This document shows, one piece after another, positions 37,416 to 54,729 of a stretch of DNA of 64,000 nucleotides; within the stretch, counting starts at the first letter, position 1, and every line of letters starts with the position of its first letter. This DNA is from Corylus avellana. Lineage: Eukaryota > Streptophyta > Magnoliopsida > Fagales > Betulaceae. Made by a program: the position numbers and the translations under genes. A model generated the notes under the pieces. It had not been told where the DNA came from. It was given only the letters and a program-made list of their open reading frames with translations, and did not search any database. The DNA lies in NCBI RefSeq assembly GCF_901000735.1, contig NC_081541.1, positions 868,001 through 932,000 on the forward strand, given 5' to 3'.

Positions 37416-39959
37416 TACTCTAAGAATGTGAAGACAAATGCACAACATGAGAGCTAATTAAAGAAATTTTAAATCAATTATAAATTCAAAATTAGGGAAT
37501 AATCAATACGTACAAAACACGTTCATTAGAAAAAAAACGACAAAGGGGTGGCCATATTTTACAAAGTGCACATGGAACATAAATATAGTTTAATTAGTTC
37601 ATATCTCTTATTATAATATCATAGTACAAGGGATTTGTGAATTTTGTTAGTAAATATTTGAATTCCTATATATTGTCTTCGACAGCCCAGCTGCATATAT
37701 GTATTCGATAGTTTCTATCGTTTACCATTTGTCATGATTTAAATGCATGTAAGCTAGTTATATATATATGCTTGTCTTTTCTTTGGTGTGTTGTATGATC
37801 CTTCTTGGTTACATATCGGCATTAATGGGGCTCTTATTATTATTTGTATGCAACGTGACTTGGTTGTTGTTTTCCTTACTACTGACTAGCATACGTTATA
37901 CACATGACACGTCACTGAAATATGACTAAATTTATAATGGCATTACCCCCATATATTAATTATATTAATTTACGATGTTATGAGTTTAAATGTTGAATAT
38001 ATATATAACTCCAAATTTCTTCCCTAAAAAAGGAGCCATAATTGTCTTGTTATTTCTATTGAAGTTCAACGTCGGCGCCGTAATTTATGGGTCAGCTCAT
38101 TTGATCAAGCTAGTTCGTTTAGACCATGGCGCATATATTCAACGCCGTCGCCCATCAAAATCACAACCATTATTCCATCCTTACAAAATTTCTCGAGGGG
38201 GGTTCTTTTATATTAAATTTTATGCGTTATCTTGACCTAATTATATGATATTACCAAATGTCAATCAATGAAGGTTACCTTTTTCACATATGGTCGGGTG
38301 CTTCTATTGTCTACATTTACCTTCAGCGGTGAATCTAAGAATTTGTATTAGAAAGGATGAAAGAATGAGGAGTAGGAGTTAAGAGTCAAAAAAACTAAAA
38401 AAATTACCCTTAGAAAAAAAAATTTTCAAAAATTTTTTAAAGGGCGGGTAGGGGCGCCTGCCCCCCACTGTTTACCGGTATCTAATTTTTCTTGAAAAGT
38501 GAACTGTTTTAAAGATTTCAAAATGTGACAACTCTTGTGCATACTTAATTGCTAAACTCCCACTCATTATCCATTTCTTTTTCTATTATAAATAAAAGTG
38601 GAAAAGACCCCATTAGCAAGTCTTGTCCTCTAGAATGAGCAAGGATATATGGTTAAAATGAATTCATTTTAAGCCATTTTTAAGATTCTGAATATCAACT
38701 TGATAGTGGAATCAAGACTGATGGGATAATTTGAAATTGATTTAGCCATGGGTCAATTTGTCCACTGGAAATGACATCATTCTTAAATGGGCCGGGCCTT
38801 AATAAAGGATTAAACACAACACTCCCGGTCACTAATTTCTAAGTCGATTGGCCCCCACAACCCAAATTAATGAGGAGAAGCATAAATATTTTGCAACAAG
38901 ACTATGGGCATGCAATCAAGATTAATCCCTGAAGAAGCGATTGAAAATTCTTGATTTAGACCACAAGTTGTTAAACACTAGAATATTATCAAGAAAATTA
39001 TCAATTCAGTTACCACATTTATTAATACCAAAATCTATAAGAGCATACAATCAAACAACATAAATAATTTTAATAATGAAGTAAAAACCTTTTGAAGAAT
39101 CATTCAAAAGTAAAACTACTTTGAGACGAATCCGCCATGGTAAACTTGTTTTACATATTGTTCTTATTCTCCAAACTTTTGTAACTCGAAACCCAATTTG
39201 TGACCATGCAAACAACATATTTACCTCTCACTGCAGTGATTCTAGAACCTATAGCCTTCTTCTATATGATAACGTTCAAGAACAAACCTTGTCCGCTTCA
39301 ACCCAGAACTTTGGTGGCCGTAGACCTTTTGTGGTTTGAATGAGGACAATGAAACTAAGAAAAGTTTTAGAACAATTTTGGCTCAAGAAAAAATTTAAAT
39401 CTCTCCCAAATCAATGAAACATAGCCTTCCAATGTGTATAGAAGTTGTGATATGTGAGATTTATATAGAATGAGAGAAAACATAACTTTTTAAGCTAAGT
39501 TCGGCTAGGGTTTCATGATTTGCAACAATCTCGTTTGAACGAGAATAAGTTTCATTCAAACGAGATCGATATAGGGTTTCACAAATTTGTTGTACAACGT
39601 TCTAACGAGCATCAAATGACACTTGACCGGAGTTTGTTTTAAATATAAAGTGCTTTTGTTTTAAATTTTATACTCAGAAGTCAAGAGCATGTTTTAGAAA
39701 AGTGGGAAAGGAGATGCTTTCCAAATGAATTTTCTTTTAACTTATCAACCATGTTTTTGTTAAAAAAATAAATAATAAATAGTTGAAAAAAATTGGATGT
39801 TGAATGAAGAAAAGAAAGGAGGTGAGCAACCATCAGGATATAGGCATGACATAGCATGATAAGTAAAGTACAATAAGATTTGATGAAGTAATAAACGATA
39901 CTCGAGCTCCCAAGATCTTTTATTTGTTGTGTGTTTTTGACTTGAGAGCCATATCCAAC
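37416..39959. other. Chi-2 upstream / Chi-3 downstream spacer (unit B)
   Basis: Counterpart of 8937-11480 and almost identical to it over 2.5 kb. No supported gene. Confidence 0.5.
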
Positions 39960-40853
<894 letters not shown>

Positions 40854-40924
40854 TCAAATATGAAGTTGGTTTTCTTTTGTTGGGGGTGCTTAATTTGTGC
40901 TTTCATATTGTAAAGGGAAGGTTC

Positions 40925-41054
40925 CTTTTATAGTGTTCCTAGTGCCCTTTGGGATAACTTGACCAACGATGCTCATTAAATTAATTAATTCCAATACGGT
41001 TTAGTCAAAGGAGGATGAAAGCTGACTTATTAGTTCTAGAAGTATTGGTTGACT
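40925..41054 (-). promoter_or_regulatory. Chi-3 promoter (unit B): TATA box plus two W-boxes
   Basis: TATAAAAG at 40925-40932 (minus strand); TTGACC at 40959-40964 and TTGACT at 41049-41054 (+ strand), as in unit A. Confidence 0.6.
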
Positions 41055-41271
41055 AACTCTGAGAACGTTTACATGAAAACAATTCCTTACCCGATAACAA
41101 GATTGCCTAATAATCTTTTTTTTTGACCAAACTATCTAAAGATAACCTTGACCATAAAACAATATATTTTTTTAATTTATATTTGGTGTATTGATTTATG
41201 TTTTATTTAATTTTTTGTTAGATAAGTAAATAAAATTATGTTCGGCAAGTTAGCTTATCATGAATGAAAAT

Positions 41272-41334
41272 AGCAATTCTCTTGTTTGTTTTTTTTTTTT
41301 TTTTTTTTTTTTTTGAATAAGCAATTCTCTTGTT
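41272..41334. mobile_element. Poly(T) insertion with target duplication (unit B copy)
   Basis: Same AGCAATTCTCTTGTT pair around a T run as at 12793-12855, so the insertion is shared by both units. Confidence 0.6.
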
Positions 41335-41736
41335 AATGTGAAATAAAGAATATTTGTCATATGTCGTACATGTTAGATGATGAAGTTCAACGAATCAACG
41401 TCGTCGATCGCCATAATTTATGGGCCGGCTCATTTGTCAAGCTAGTCTGACTAGACCATCAAAATCACAACCAAATTATTCCATCACGAATAATTGTATT
41501 AGGCCTCTGCAATGGGTCAATTTGCCCATTGGTAGCAATCATTCTTAACTGGGCCTTAATAAAATATTAAACGTAACACTCCGTCACGAATTTCTAAGTG
41601 GGCGTCAATGCCAAAGACCAAAAGAACATCTCCAGGGCCCCCACCCCACAGCCCAAAAGAAGGAGAGCCATAAATAAGTGCATGTGTTTTTAACTGAAAA
41701 GTGTTATTTTTTTATTTATTATTATTATTATTATTA

Positions 41737-42102
41737 GGGTAAAGTCTATTTAACCTCCTCAAACTACCATCCCAATGATAATCTACCTCTCAAGCTATCA
41801 ATTGCGACAATTTACCCCCCAAACTATCAAAACAATGACAATGTACCTCAAATTTTCAAAAAATGACGAAATTACCCTTACTAAAATAAAAATAAAAATA
41901 CTAAATTTTAATTTTTTTTCAAAATTTTAAGAGTATTTTAGTCTTATTGAAAATTTTATATGGATAATTTCGTCATTTGTTAGCATTGGGGGATACATTG
42001 TCATTGTTTTGGTAGTTTTAGGAGTAAATTGTCGTAATTGATAGTTTATGGAGTAGATTGCCATTGGAATAGTAGTTTGAGGAGGTTAAGTGAACTTTAT
42101 CC
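41737..42102. mobile_element. Mutator-like MITE (unit B copy)
   Basis: Orthologous to 13249-13615. It starts GGGTAAAGTCTATTTAACC in a longer ATT run and ends with CTTTATCC, where unit A has CTTTACCC. It has more substitutions from unit A than the chitinase genes beside it. Confidence 0.65.
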
Positions 42103-42499
42103 TTATTATTATTATCAAATTTTAGGCTCACAACTACAAGCATGTTTTAGAAACGCGGGAGAGTATATGTTTTCCCAAAATGCATTTCTTAAAAGTTATC
42201 AACCATATACTGTTAAGACATTAAAAAAGAAAATAAATAAATACAAGGAAAAAAAAAATTATTGGATGATGAAGGAAGAAAAGAAAGAAGGTGATCGATC
42301 AACCATAAATATATAGGCATGACATAGCACAATAGGTGAAGTACAATAATACAAATGTGATAGATGACATACACTCAATTACCCTAAACGGTACTCCCAA
42401 GATCTTTTATTTATCTAGGGTTTTTATTTTTTAACTTGAGAGCCATACAAGGACATCCAACTGGTTGTCACGATTATTAAAACTTAGAGAAAACACACT

Positions 42500-43405
<906 letters not shown>

Positions 43406-43472
43406 TCAATCTGAAGTTTGTTTTCTTTTGTTGGCGGGTGCTTTGTGCTTTCACAATATTAAGGGAAGGCTC

Positions 43473-43638
43473 CTTTTATAGGGTTCCCAGACTCCCAGTG
43501 CTCTTGGGATAACTTGACCAATATGATGCTTATCAATATTTAATTCCAAAACGATTGATGAGCTGTATAATCTGAATCAAGGAGCTGCATGGATCGATGA
43601 AGCTTACTTATTAGTGCAAGAAGTGCTGCAGGTTGACT
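43473..43638 (-). promoter_or_regulatory. Chi-4 promoter (unit B): TATA box plus two W-boxes
   Basis: TATAAAAG at 43473-43480 (minus strand); TTGACC at 43514-43519 and TTGACT at 43633-43638 (+ strand). Confidence 0.6.
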
Positions 43639-43927
43639 AACCCTGACAACGTTAACGTGAAAATCATTTCTCTAGAATTGTCATTGAGCACAAATAGTTC
43701 ATTATTTCATATCTCTATCATACCAGGGTTTAATTTATATGATAAGATATCACCTCATGGGCGTTCCATCAAAATTAAAATGTTAATCGCTTTGTATATG
43801 AAATGGGAGTTTATAATTTACAAATTAAATAAAAAATAATAAATAAAAAATAAAATAAATGTTGTATATATGTCCTTAATATACGCTGCGGGAGTCGATC
43901 ATCTCAGATGCTTCTGGCAACATTATC

Positions 43928-44305
43928 ATGGCAGTTACTCATAAGTTATCTTCCACAGATGCTCTTACTGGGGAAACTTCTGCTGCTCTTCTCACGTCTC
44001 GTTTGGTTGTCTCTTTGACCAGTGACAATTTTTTTATAGAAGGGGATACTCTTTTAGTAGTGTTAGCTATTAATAATCCCTCCTTCTTCTCTTCTTGGTC
44101 CTTTGCAAATTGTATTTTGGACATTAGTGTTACTTTATCTTCCTTTCCTAGCTGGAATGTTTTGAAAGTGTCTAGATGTGCCAACTTTCGTACATATGCT
44201 TTAGTTAAGTGGGCCGCTTTCAATCTTGTTTTTGGAAGCATTCCTATAGGGTCTCCCATTCTCTTTTCCATCCGGATCAGAGGTGAAAAACACCCTCCCC
44301 TATAA
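43928..44305 (+). CDS. RNase H-like domain fragment of a retroelement (unit B)
   Basis: Counterpart of 15401-15862, an open frame of about 125 codons with MAVTHKL, IEGDTLLVV, KVSRCANFRTYALVKWAA and LVFGSIPIG. It differs from unit A at roughly a fifth of residues and nearly a tenth of bases, while the sequence on both sides differs by about one or two percent. The frame remains open through the changes. Probably a retroelement remnant. Confidence 0.55.
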   Translation: MAVTHKLSSTDALTGETSAALLTSRLVVSLTSDNFFIEGDTLLVVLAINNPSFFSSWSFANCILDISVTLSSFPSWNVLKVSRCANFRTYALVKWAAFNLVFGSIPIGSPILFSIRIRGEKHPPL

Positions 44306-47210
44306 CCCTTTCCTTTATTCAATTAAAAAAAAAAAAAAGATCAAATCAATCATTTTGTTTATTACTCCTTTAATTTTATACTCTTGCTGTCATTGGATCT
44401 CAGGTTATCCTTGAAACATGAATGGTTACATCAAAAGCAAAAGGATAAGCATTATCAAAACGACAACAGATTAATTAGCATCAATAAAATGTGCGAATTG
44501 AATCAATTAATATCTAGAAAAGAGCGAGTGATACAAAACTATAATTAATTAATTAACTATTAGTAGCTAGTTAGTTATTATATAACAGCGTGTAAATTAC
44601 ACATTACCATAAATTGATCGAGCTTGAGAAAGAGCGAAATATCTGGTCGATCACTTGATACTGTTATATCAAATTAATTATGTCAGTGCACACTGCACAA
44701 GCATGAAGATTCAATGTTTGAGCAATACGCTACGGGTCGGCTCCTTTTATCAAGCTAGGTTTGACTAGATCAATGCATCTAATTGGTCCACCCATACTAT
44801 CGTATGCTTAACGTACGGCATAACCTTAACCTTATCACTTTGATCACGGAGGTCGCGATTCGTTCTATTAATTTTATACATTATCCTGACCAAATATGAT
44901 ATTCTCAGATGTGTGATTTAGATAGCGATTTCAACAATTTTATTGACTATATATATATATATATATATAGGAGAGATTTTATAAGATTTTATTGAATATA
45001 AGAGAGATTTTATAATATCTGTTCACTTAGCTTATGATGGATGCTTCTGGTGGGCAGCTAAAAGGAGTTCATTTTAAGCGTTGGTTAAGAATATCTGAAC
45101 GTCAACTACTTCGAGTTGATTGTGGAATCTAGACTGATGGGCAAATTAATGTCAAATTGGGTCGATCGGATCTAGTCCAATGGGTTAATGTTGGGTCTCT
45201 TCCGTTGGCCAGTTTAATTTGCTTCATTAATTTAACTAAACTCGATCTACGTTAATATATCAGTATCACAGAGACAAACCTGCAAGGTGAATATATATAT
45301 GACATGAAAATATTCTTAAAAATCTTCCTAACTTTACAGTGCCCAATTGCACGAAAGATGTTTAGAGTTTTTGGGATCATATATATATTTGTATCCATAT
45401 CCCCCAATCTTTTTTTTTTTCTTTATTATTTCTTTTTATCAATCGAGAACCTAAAGTACCATCCATGAAGTATGTTAACGTTCCAGCTACTTCCATTGCT
45501 ACCTCCATATATACAGATTTTGTTCGGATTTCCCCTAGCTAAGAACCAAATTTGTTCTGGCCTCATATCCATCGGATCTCCCCTAATTAAATATTATTTA
45601 TTTTAATATTATTTTTTCATATCCAACTGCATATTTTCTAGTAGGCATCTATAACATAGAACACTATAGAACCTGACTTATCAAATAAACTATTTGATCA
45701 GCTTTATTTTATGATAGGATTATCTAACACTCTCGTCTCATTAATCTACGTACACAAAGAACAAATTATTTTCATAATAATTAGTTATCACTCATCATAT
45801 ATGGAAATTCAATAACTCATGCATGATAATCGAATAAAAAAATTAATGCAAGTGGCTGACCATAATGAAGTTTTTGGTAATTAGGGAGTATTGTCTAACC
45901 CTTTATTATTATTATTATTATTATTATTATTTATAAGATATAAAAAAGACCTGCCACTTGATTCAAGGACCTGAATTGTGAATTTTTGGAAAATCATGAA
46001 AGTTTTGGTAAAGAGGAGAAGAATTCAATTTTCAAATAAGGCTTGAAGGGAAAAATAAATAGAGAATAGAAAGTTACGTACAAAGAGTGATTTGTAATTG
46101 AATATGATGCGAAAAAAAGGTTGGACATTGAAGACTTTTTGAGTGTTTTAATTCTATATGTTGCATAATGCAAACAATGAGAATTTATGCACTTTAAAGA
46201 CTTTCCATCTTCTTTTGAGTATTTAATTCAAATTGATGTTGGAGAAAAGTTATGCACCTTCAAGACTTTCATGAATGTAAAAATGAGACTTTATAAAAAA
46301 AAAAGTAAACAAATGGACTTTCCAAGAGACTATTTACTAACCTTTTTTTTTTTTAATCATATTAGGGCCCTAAACAATTTTTCTTTTTGTTTTAAAAAAT
46401 ATATATATTTATCGTACAATTCTTAATTATGGGCCTTAAGCGACCACCTAATATACTTGAGCCTGGCCTTGATCTAATCATCCAATATGAAGAACCGTAC
46501 GTTGGATCAAAAGCGCATCATTTATGCCCTGATCAATAAGCTAGCACCCAAGAGAAGTAATCTCTTCCACGTACGAGTGTTGTGAACGTGATCAAGACGA
46601 GGAGAAATATAGGAGGAGGTGGAAATTAATTAGTGTTTATCTAAAAAAAAAAAATTAAACTAATAAAAAATGATGAATTTACTTATTAAATTAATATTTT
46701 GAAACTTCTTCTAACTTTTTATGCGGGCCGCTAATACGTAGAATATTTAACTAAAATATGAAATAAATTATGAAGTGAAGTTCCTAACTTAAAATTCTCA
46801 CTTTGATACCATATATGCATGTTAAAGTACAGTTTCAATAGTTTAAATTGATAATACATATAGTGATTAATTATTTAATTAATATTAATTAACGAGAAGG
46901 AGCATGCAGTGAAGATTTTAGTCTTCACTTAAATCATGGCTGGTCATATGATACTTGAAAAATCATACAGTTAATTATGACACAAACTAATTATAAGCAC
47001 GTAATAATTAAAGCGTACTAATTAAGAGGGTAGTTGTCATAAAGATACATGCATGTTACAATATCCATAAAAGGTAGCGAAACATCTATTGATCTGTAAC
47101 TTATTCAGAGGCTAGCTACTTCTCATAAAAGTACATGATGTTACACCATAGATAGGGAAACCAATTGCGCGCATGTGATGTGTAACTTATTTATTAGGCA
47201 TGCATGCGAT
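44306..47210. other. Spacer between the RNase H fragment and Chi-5 (unit B)
   Basis: Counterpart of 15863-18810 with scattered changes. It contains a TA run at about 44947-44967 (longer than in unit A) and the ATT microsatellite at about 45903-45931 (shorter). No supported gene. Confidence 0.5.
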
Positions 47211-49930
<2,720 letters not shown>

Positions 49931-50318
49931 CTTGTATATGTTTCTGAGCCCATTTGTTCACTAAATAATTAGATAATAATACACGTACGCATTGGAGGTT
50001 GATTGTCACATTTTATGATGCAAATGGTGGAATGAATTTGTAACCAGAACGTCGTAACCAATCCTATCCTTAACTTTATGCGGCCTCACTTTTATTATTT
50101 AATCAAATTTATATATGTACCAATTAGGGAAGGACCTTTTACTTTCCATATATCAAACCAATTCTGCAAAAGATGCTTAATTTAGTTATATGAAATATGT
50201 TTCATACATTGAACTTAATCAATTTCCTTGCAATCTCGACATTGATTTGGTCAACTGCTAAGATTACAAAATATTTGCATCTTTGCCAAGATCTTACTAC
50301 CCATTAAGTATTGATCAA

Positions 50319-51065
50319 TATATAATAGGGTTAAATACATCAAACTCCCCTAGGGTTTATCAACTTTATTTTTTTTTCCTTGGGGCTTCATTTTTATCAC
50401 AGGACCCCATGGGGTTTTGATAAAGGACCAATTTAGTCCATCCGTTAGTTGACCATTAAGACTGACATGTGGACCAATCAGATGTTGACACGTGGCACCT
50501 ATTTAATTTTTTTAAAATTAAAAAAAATGTATTTAAAAAAAAAAAAAAGGAGGAAAAAACTGGGAGTGGCTGGCCAAGAGCCACCCCCTTTGGCCATGGG
50601 GCAGGCCTGGCCACCCCCTTGGACCATTGGGGGTGGTTTCGGCCACCCCCAAGGCTCCATGGGGGTGGCCGAGCCACCCCCAGTGGGTACTGGGGGTGGT
50701 TTCGGCCACCCCCTTGGAGCCCAAGGCCACCCTCGAAGCCTGGGGTGGCCGAGCCACCCCCATCCGGCCAGATGGGGGTGGCCTGGCCACCCCCATGACC
50801 AAAGTCCAAAGAGCCACCCCCAGTTTTTTCCTTTTCTTATACATTTTTTTTAATTTTAAAAAAAAATTAAAAAAAATTAAATAGGTGCCACGTATCAACA
50901 TCTGATTGGTCCACGTGTCAGTCTTAACGGTCAATTAACGGATGGACTAAATTGGTCCTTTATCAAAACCCCAAGGGGGTCCTGTGATAAAAATGAAACC
51001 CCAGGGAAGAAAAAATAAAATTGACAAACCTTAGGAGGGTATGAGGTATTTAACCCTATATAATA
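50319..51065. mobile_element. Mutator-like foldback element, 729 bp, with 9-bp target duplication
   Basis: The element runs 50328-51056. Both flanks are TATATAATA (50319-50327 and 51057-51065), an exact 9-bp target duplication as made by Mutator-like transposases. The ends are long inverted repeats of about 200 bp, starting GGGTTAAATAC and containing matching ACATGTGGACCAATCAGATG / CATCTGATTGGTCCACGTGT and GGACTAAATTGGTCCTTTATC arms. The centre (about 50570-50825) is GC-rich, repeating GGGGGTGGCC and its complement, so the whole can fold into one long hairpin. No transposase; non-autonomous. The sister microRNA repeats have an empty site here. Confidence 0.88.
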
Positions 51066-51443
51066 TTCAAGGACCTTTCTCTCGATGTTTCATTAACCAT
51101 TAACTGTAGGTGCATCTTAACTATTTGACTCTCAAAGATTCAATAACCATGACGCCGCACGCGACATTCTTCAATAGCATCGATCCTAGCTAGTTAATTT
51201 ATGTGTCATGACTCATGACTAAGGAAGAGTAAATAATGTTGCTCCATCATGCAGCTATTATAAACAACAATAAAAGGGAAATTTAACTAGCTATAGTGGG
51301 ATTCCTAAATATTGATCATGATAAATATTAATTGTCCCATATGCTTTAGAATAATGCTCTATATGATTAATTAGTCCTTAATTTGTAAGGAGCTGTATAC
51401 AGTTAAATGAATATGATCACCACCTGTACGACGTCGTTAATCC

Positions 51444-51451
51444 TATATATA
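51444..51451 (+). promoter_or_regulatory. TATA box of microRNA gene copy 1
   Basis: CTATATATAGGGAGTAGGGC; the same word lies about 90 bases before the 5' arm in all three copies, giving an expected transcription start near 51475. Confidence 0.65.
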
Positions 51452-51511
51452 GGGAGTAGGGCTTCAACTCTCCCAACATGGGGATCGAGAAAGCTCTAAG
51501 AAGCGAGTTCC

Positions 51512-51616
51512 GGCCGGGGAAGTAGACATGGCGTGTTATTGGTTCGGCTCATCTTCTAATGTCATCAAAAGCTGTAAGACGAGCCGGAACCAATATCACT
51601 CTTGTGTGCTTCTTTG
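51512..51616 (+). ncRNA. MIR479: MicroRNA precursor of the miR479/miR171 type, copy 1
   Basis: The 5' arm at 51534-51555 contains TATTGGTTCGGCTCATCTT. The 3' arm at 51578-51601 contains GAGCCGGAACCAATATCACT. The two arms pair almost fully, with one bulged G, around a loop of about 22 bases (TCATCAAAAGCTG region), and pairing continues outward through GAAGTAGACA / TGTGTGCTTC. The arm words match the miR479 family, a relative of miR171 (whose classic targets are GRAS/SCL6-type transcription factors; the target of this variant is not known to me). The hairpin starts about 60 bases after a TATA box expected to drive it. Confidence 0.82.
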
Positions 51617-52715
51617 CATATATAGCTTTTCTTTCCTGAATTGAAGCCATCATCAACAGCTTATATTAATACCTGATCCAATATTCCTTTTGCAAAATGC
51701 AAATTCTCTCTAGTCTATTTTATTTTCATGTTGGTTCTTATATATATATTGTGGTTGTAAACTTACCAATGCTTGATTTTAGTGATAACTTGGAGCACAA
51801 AAGATCACAGCGGCCGGAAAAACCTTCTACATGCAATCAATATTGTAGGAAGAAAATACAAATTTTGCCGCTATTCTCTATGGATAAATTAAAATGGCTT
51901 CCTTTCGTTCCCCTTTCATGCATCATGCATGTGTCATTTTCCTCACAAATTGGTGTTTTCCCAAATTAAAAACTTCAGGTTTTTTTTTTTTAATATCTTT
52001 GTGAAATTACATTCATACACGTTAGAATAATGCTATACATACACTACATTTTTATCAAACAACACTTGAATTAGTACTTATTAAAATAAAAATTCAAAGA
52101 GTTGATTGTGACACTATTAGTCAGTCACATCAATATTGTGAAATAGTTGTGAGATAAAATTTAACAAAAAATTTCAAGAATTGATTGGAATTGTCACGTT
52201 AGCATTGTGCATGGAATAGTTGTAGAATAAAAGCATGCATGGTATATATATAATATTAATCTTTCACATTATTATGTCAAAACTAACCCTTCTCAGATTC
52301 GCTTTTATAAAATTTCTATTGGCTACGTACCGCGTATTGCTTGCTTAATTAATCATATATCATAGATGATGCCACAATCATCGGAGAGTGCTAGCACACA
52401 TGACACACCTACTTAATTACGATTAACAATCTCCTTATCGATTTAATTTTCACCAAACAAAGTTGCTCCAAGCACATCATATGTAGTTTGTTGCGATTAC
52501 TTTTTTTGTTTTTTGTTTTTTGTTTCTTGTTTTTTTCTCTAATAAAAACTTTATTGTTGTTGAGCATATATTTCATTTTAATGTAGCTAGGTACGTAGTG
52601 ATTTGTGAAGCAATTTTTAGACATGATATCTTTGATGCCTACACTATTAGTGAATGTTGGGTTGATATAGAATCACAAGAAAATTAATAGCACTAATGAA
52701 GTCGAAGGATAAAGA

Positions 52716-53460
52716 ATGAAAATGTTGCTGTACGTTCGAGGTGCTTCGATCTACTCGTGGCGTGGACATGGTCGTGGTCACGATTCTTCTGATCAGTCCA
52801 ACCCCAATGCTGCAAATCGCCCCACATGCCAATTAAGTATTATGGAAAAATTGGCAAAAGTGATCAGTTCCCCCAATGCTGCTTTTTCCTTGTCTTCATA
52901 CGTATGTCTCTAAGGCTCCATTAGAGCTTATCTTTTCAAATGTTTGGGGCCCGATCGAGTACTCCTTATCTTTTTACTAGTGGACATCGGTTTTATGTAA
53001 TATTTGTTGATCATTTTAGTCGATACTCATGGTTGTTTCCTTTTGCTCGTAAATGATCTGATACTCTTGCTACTTTTCGTTTATTTCAATTGCATGCATG
53101 CTGAAAGACAATTTAATCAAAAAGTCAAAATTGGTGCAAACTGATCGACTGGGGTACTGATGATTGCTGTATAGCGTAGTCTTCATAAATTATTCATGTC
53201 AATATGGATTGAATATCGAATCACCTGCCCAGATACGTACTCACCAAAAAAATGGCTCAGTCCAACCTAGTTCAAACTAGGTTGTCACTCCGTCCCAAGC
53301 TTACATGCCTGCTTACAAATATTGGGATTGTGTCTTTACTTTTCTCATTAACAAATTAACTTCCAATTAACCCCTATTTTGTCCATCATTTCCCCCTTTC
53401 AAAAACCCTGTGGTCGAGCTCCTGATTATTCAATGGTTTGTATTTTTGGCTGATGAGTGT
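52716..53460 (+). pseudogene. Decayed Ty1-copia retrotransposon relic (gag and integrase pieces)
   Basis: Broken frames in order: a Gly/Arg-rich stretch WRGHGRGHDSSDQSNPNAAN with NRPTCQL (gag zinc-knuckle start), then about 52970-53240 FVDHFSRYSWLFPFA, LATFRLFQL, FNQKVKI and LFMSIWIEYRITCPDTYSP (integrase core), then pieces like AYMPAYKYWD and FLINKLTSN. Stops and frameshifts break it, and the protease and reverse transcriptase parts are missing. No LTRs were identified. Confidence 0.75.
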
Positions 53461-53809
53461 TGGAATTAATTAATAGAGAGCTTACCACAACATGTTAACA
53501 ATCGGTTTAATCTTGCTGGATTAATTCATGCTAAACAACATTCAAAGTTTACTAATACAATTAAAGAAACCAACTTTCATGATCTACCATTAACAAACAT
53601 TCAAACATATCTCTTAATTCATTGAGTGATCACCGATTTAATCTATTGATTATTCTTATAGTACTCTTGGAATCAAATTCTATTTGAGTATATTTTATTT
53701 TAGTAACGTGCTAAAATGCTCAAGCTCAAGACTTGGAATAATTTAAAATGGGCTCAAACTTTGGGGGCTAAAGTGTAATTTTTCCTATTTTATGTTTATT
53801 TAATCTATC
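53461..53809. other. AT-rich spacer
   Basis: No gene or clear element seen; it may be further decayed copia sequence. Confidence 0.4.
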
Positions 53810-54110
53810 TCAAAGTGTAAAGTTGACGCCGTGTCAATAGCTCTACGTCGTCAATATTTTGACAATGTGGTACTATTGAAACGACATCCTCCGTACATAT
53901 GGGGTCCCCTGGGACATCGTTTTACTGTTGAAACGACGTCCCGAGAAGTCATTTCAACAGTAAAACGACACCTCTAGAGGGTGTCGTTCACTGTTTAAAC
54001 GACATCTCTTTGAGATGTGTCGTTTTTATCACAAAATGACACAATATAAGGTCGTTTTCCTTTAATGACCCACTGTTCACACATCACTAAATATTGGATT
54101 TTTTGTAGTG
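53810..54110. mobile_element. End of a CACTA (En/Spm) transposon
   Basis: Ends at 54110 with TTTTTTGTAGTG, the reverse complement of the standard CACTA terminus. Inside it, short words AACGACACC, ACGACATC and their complements GGTGTCGTT and GATGTGTCGTTT recur in both orientations, forming small hairpins, as in CACTA subterminal regions. No second terminus and no transposase are seen, so it is a truncated end. Confidence 0.7.
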
Positions 54111-54729
54111 TATCACACAAAGGGATTATAGATTTCTTTTAGAGGATCAGTAATATTTCTATAATATTGCTACATATAATTACCCAATACATTGAGATAC
54201 TGACAATAGAAGATCTAAATGCTTTAAAGTTCTATACATTAGATCATATTTGAGTTCACATTTCTATTAGGATTAATTGAGAGTCAATACTACAAGTAGT
54301 TGTAATTTAAGCTATTTAGTTGATCATAATTCTAGAATAAGAATTCACGTGGTTCAGTTCAATGAATTCCAAATACGCTAATATATCAATCAAAATTCTC
54401 AACTTCAATGATGAAGATAGATCATCATGCATGATTGACATGATATAATCCTATTGGATGAAACGTCAAATTTCATCACTGACCATGAACTAGGATTTAT
54501 AAGTTACAATATATTGTGATTTAGAAGATGAATTAATTTCATTAATACACCTAAATCTCATACAACGAAACTTAAGAACTACATTTATCAAATAAATATG
54601 AAATGCTTAATGTTCTTGTTAATCTCAAAAAATAAACAAGTTTAATTATAATAGGTTTTAGGGCATTATCCCTGACAATAATAACTTGTAATTTAATAGA
54701 AATAAAATTTTGTAGTATTCCTATAAGCA
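54111..54729. other. AT-rich spacer
   Basis: No supported gene or element. Confidence 0.4.

Noticed and set aside
50449..50934. Several open frames of 85-134 codons on both strands, rich in Pro, Gly and Trp
   Set aside because: They are by-products of the GGGGGTGGCC repeats inside the foldback element; all frames are open because the repeat lacks stops, and none resembles a protein.
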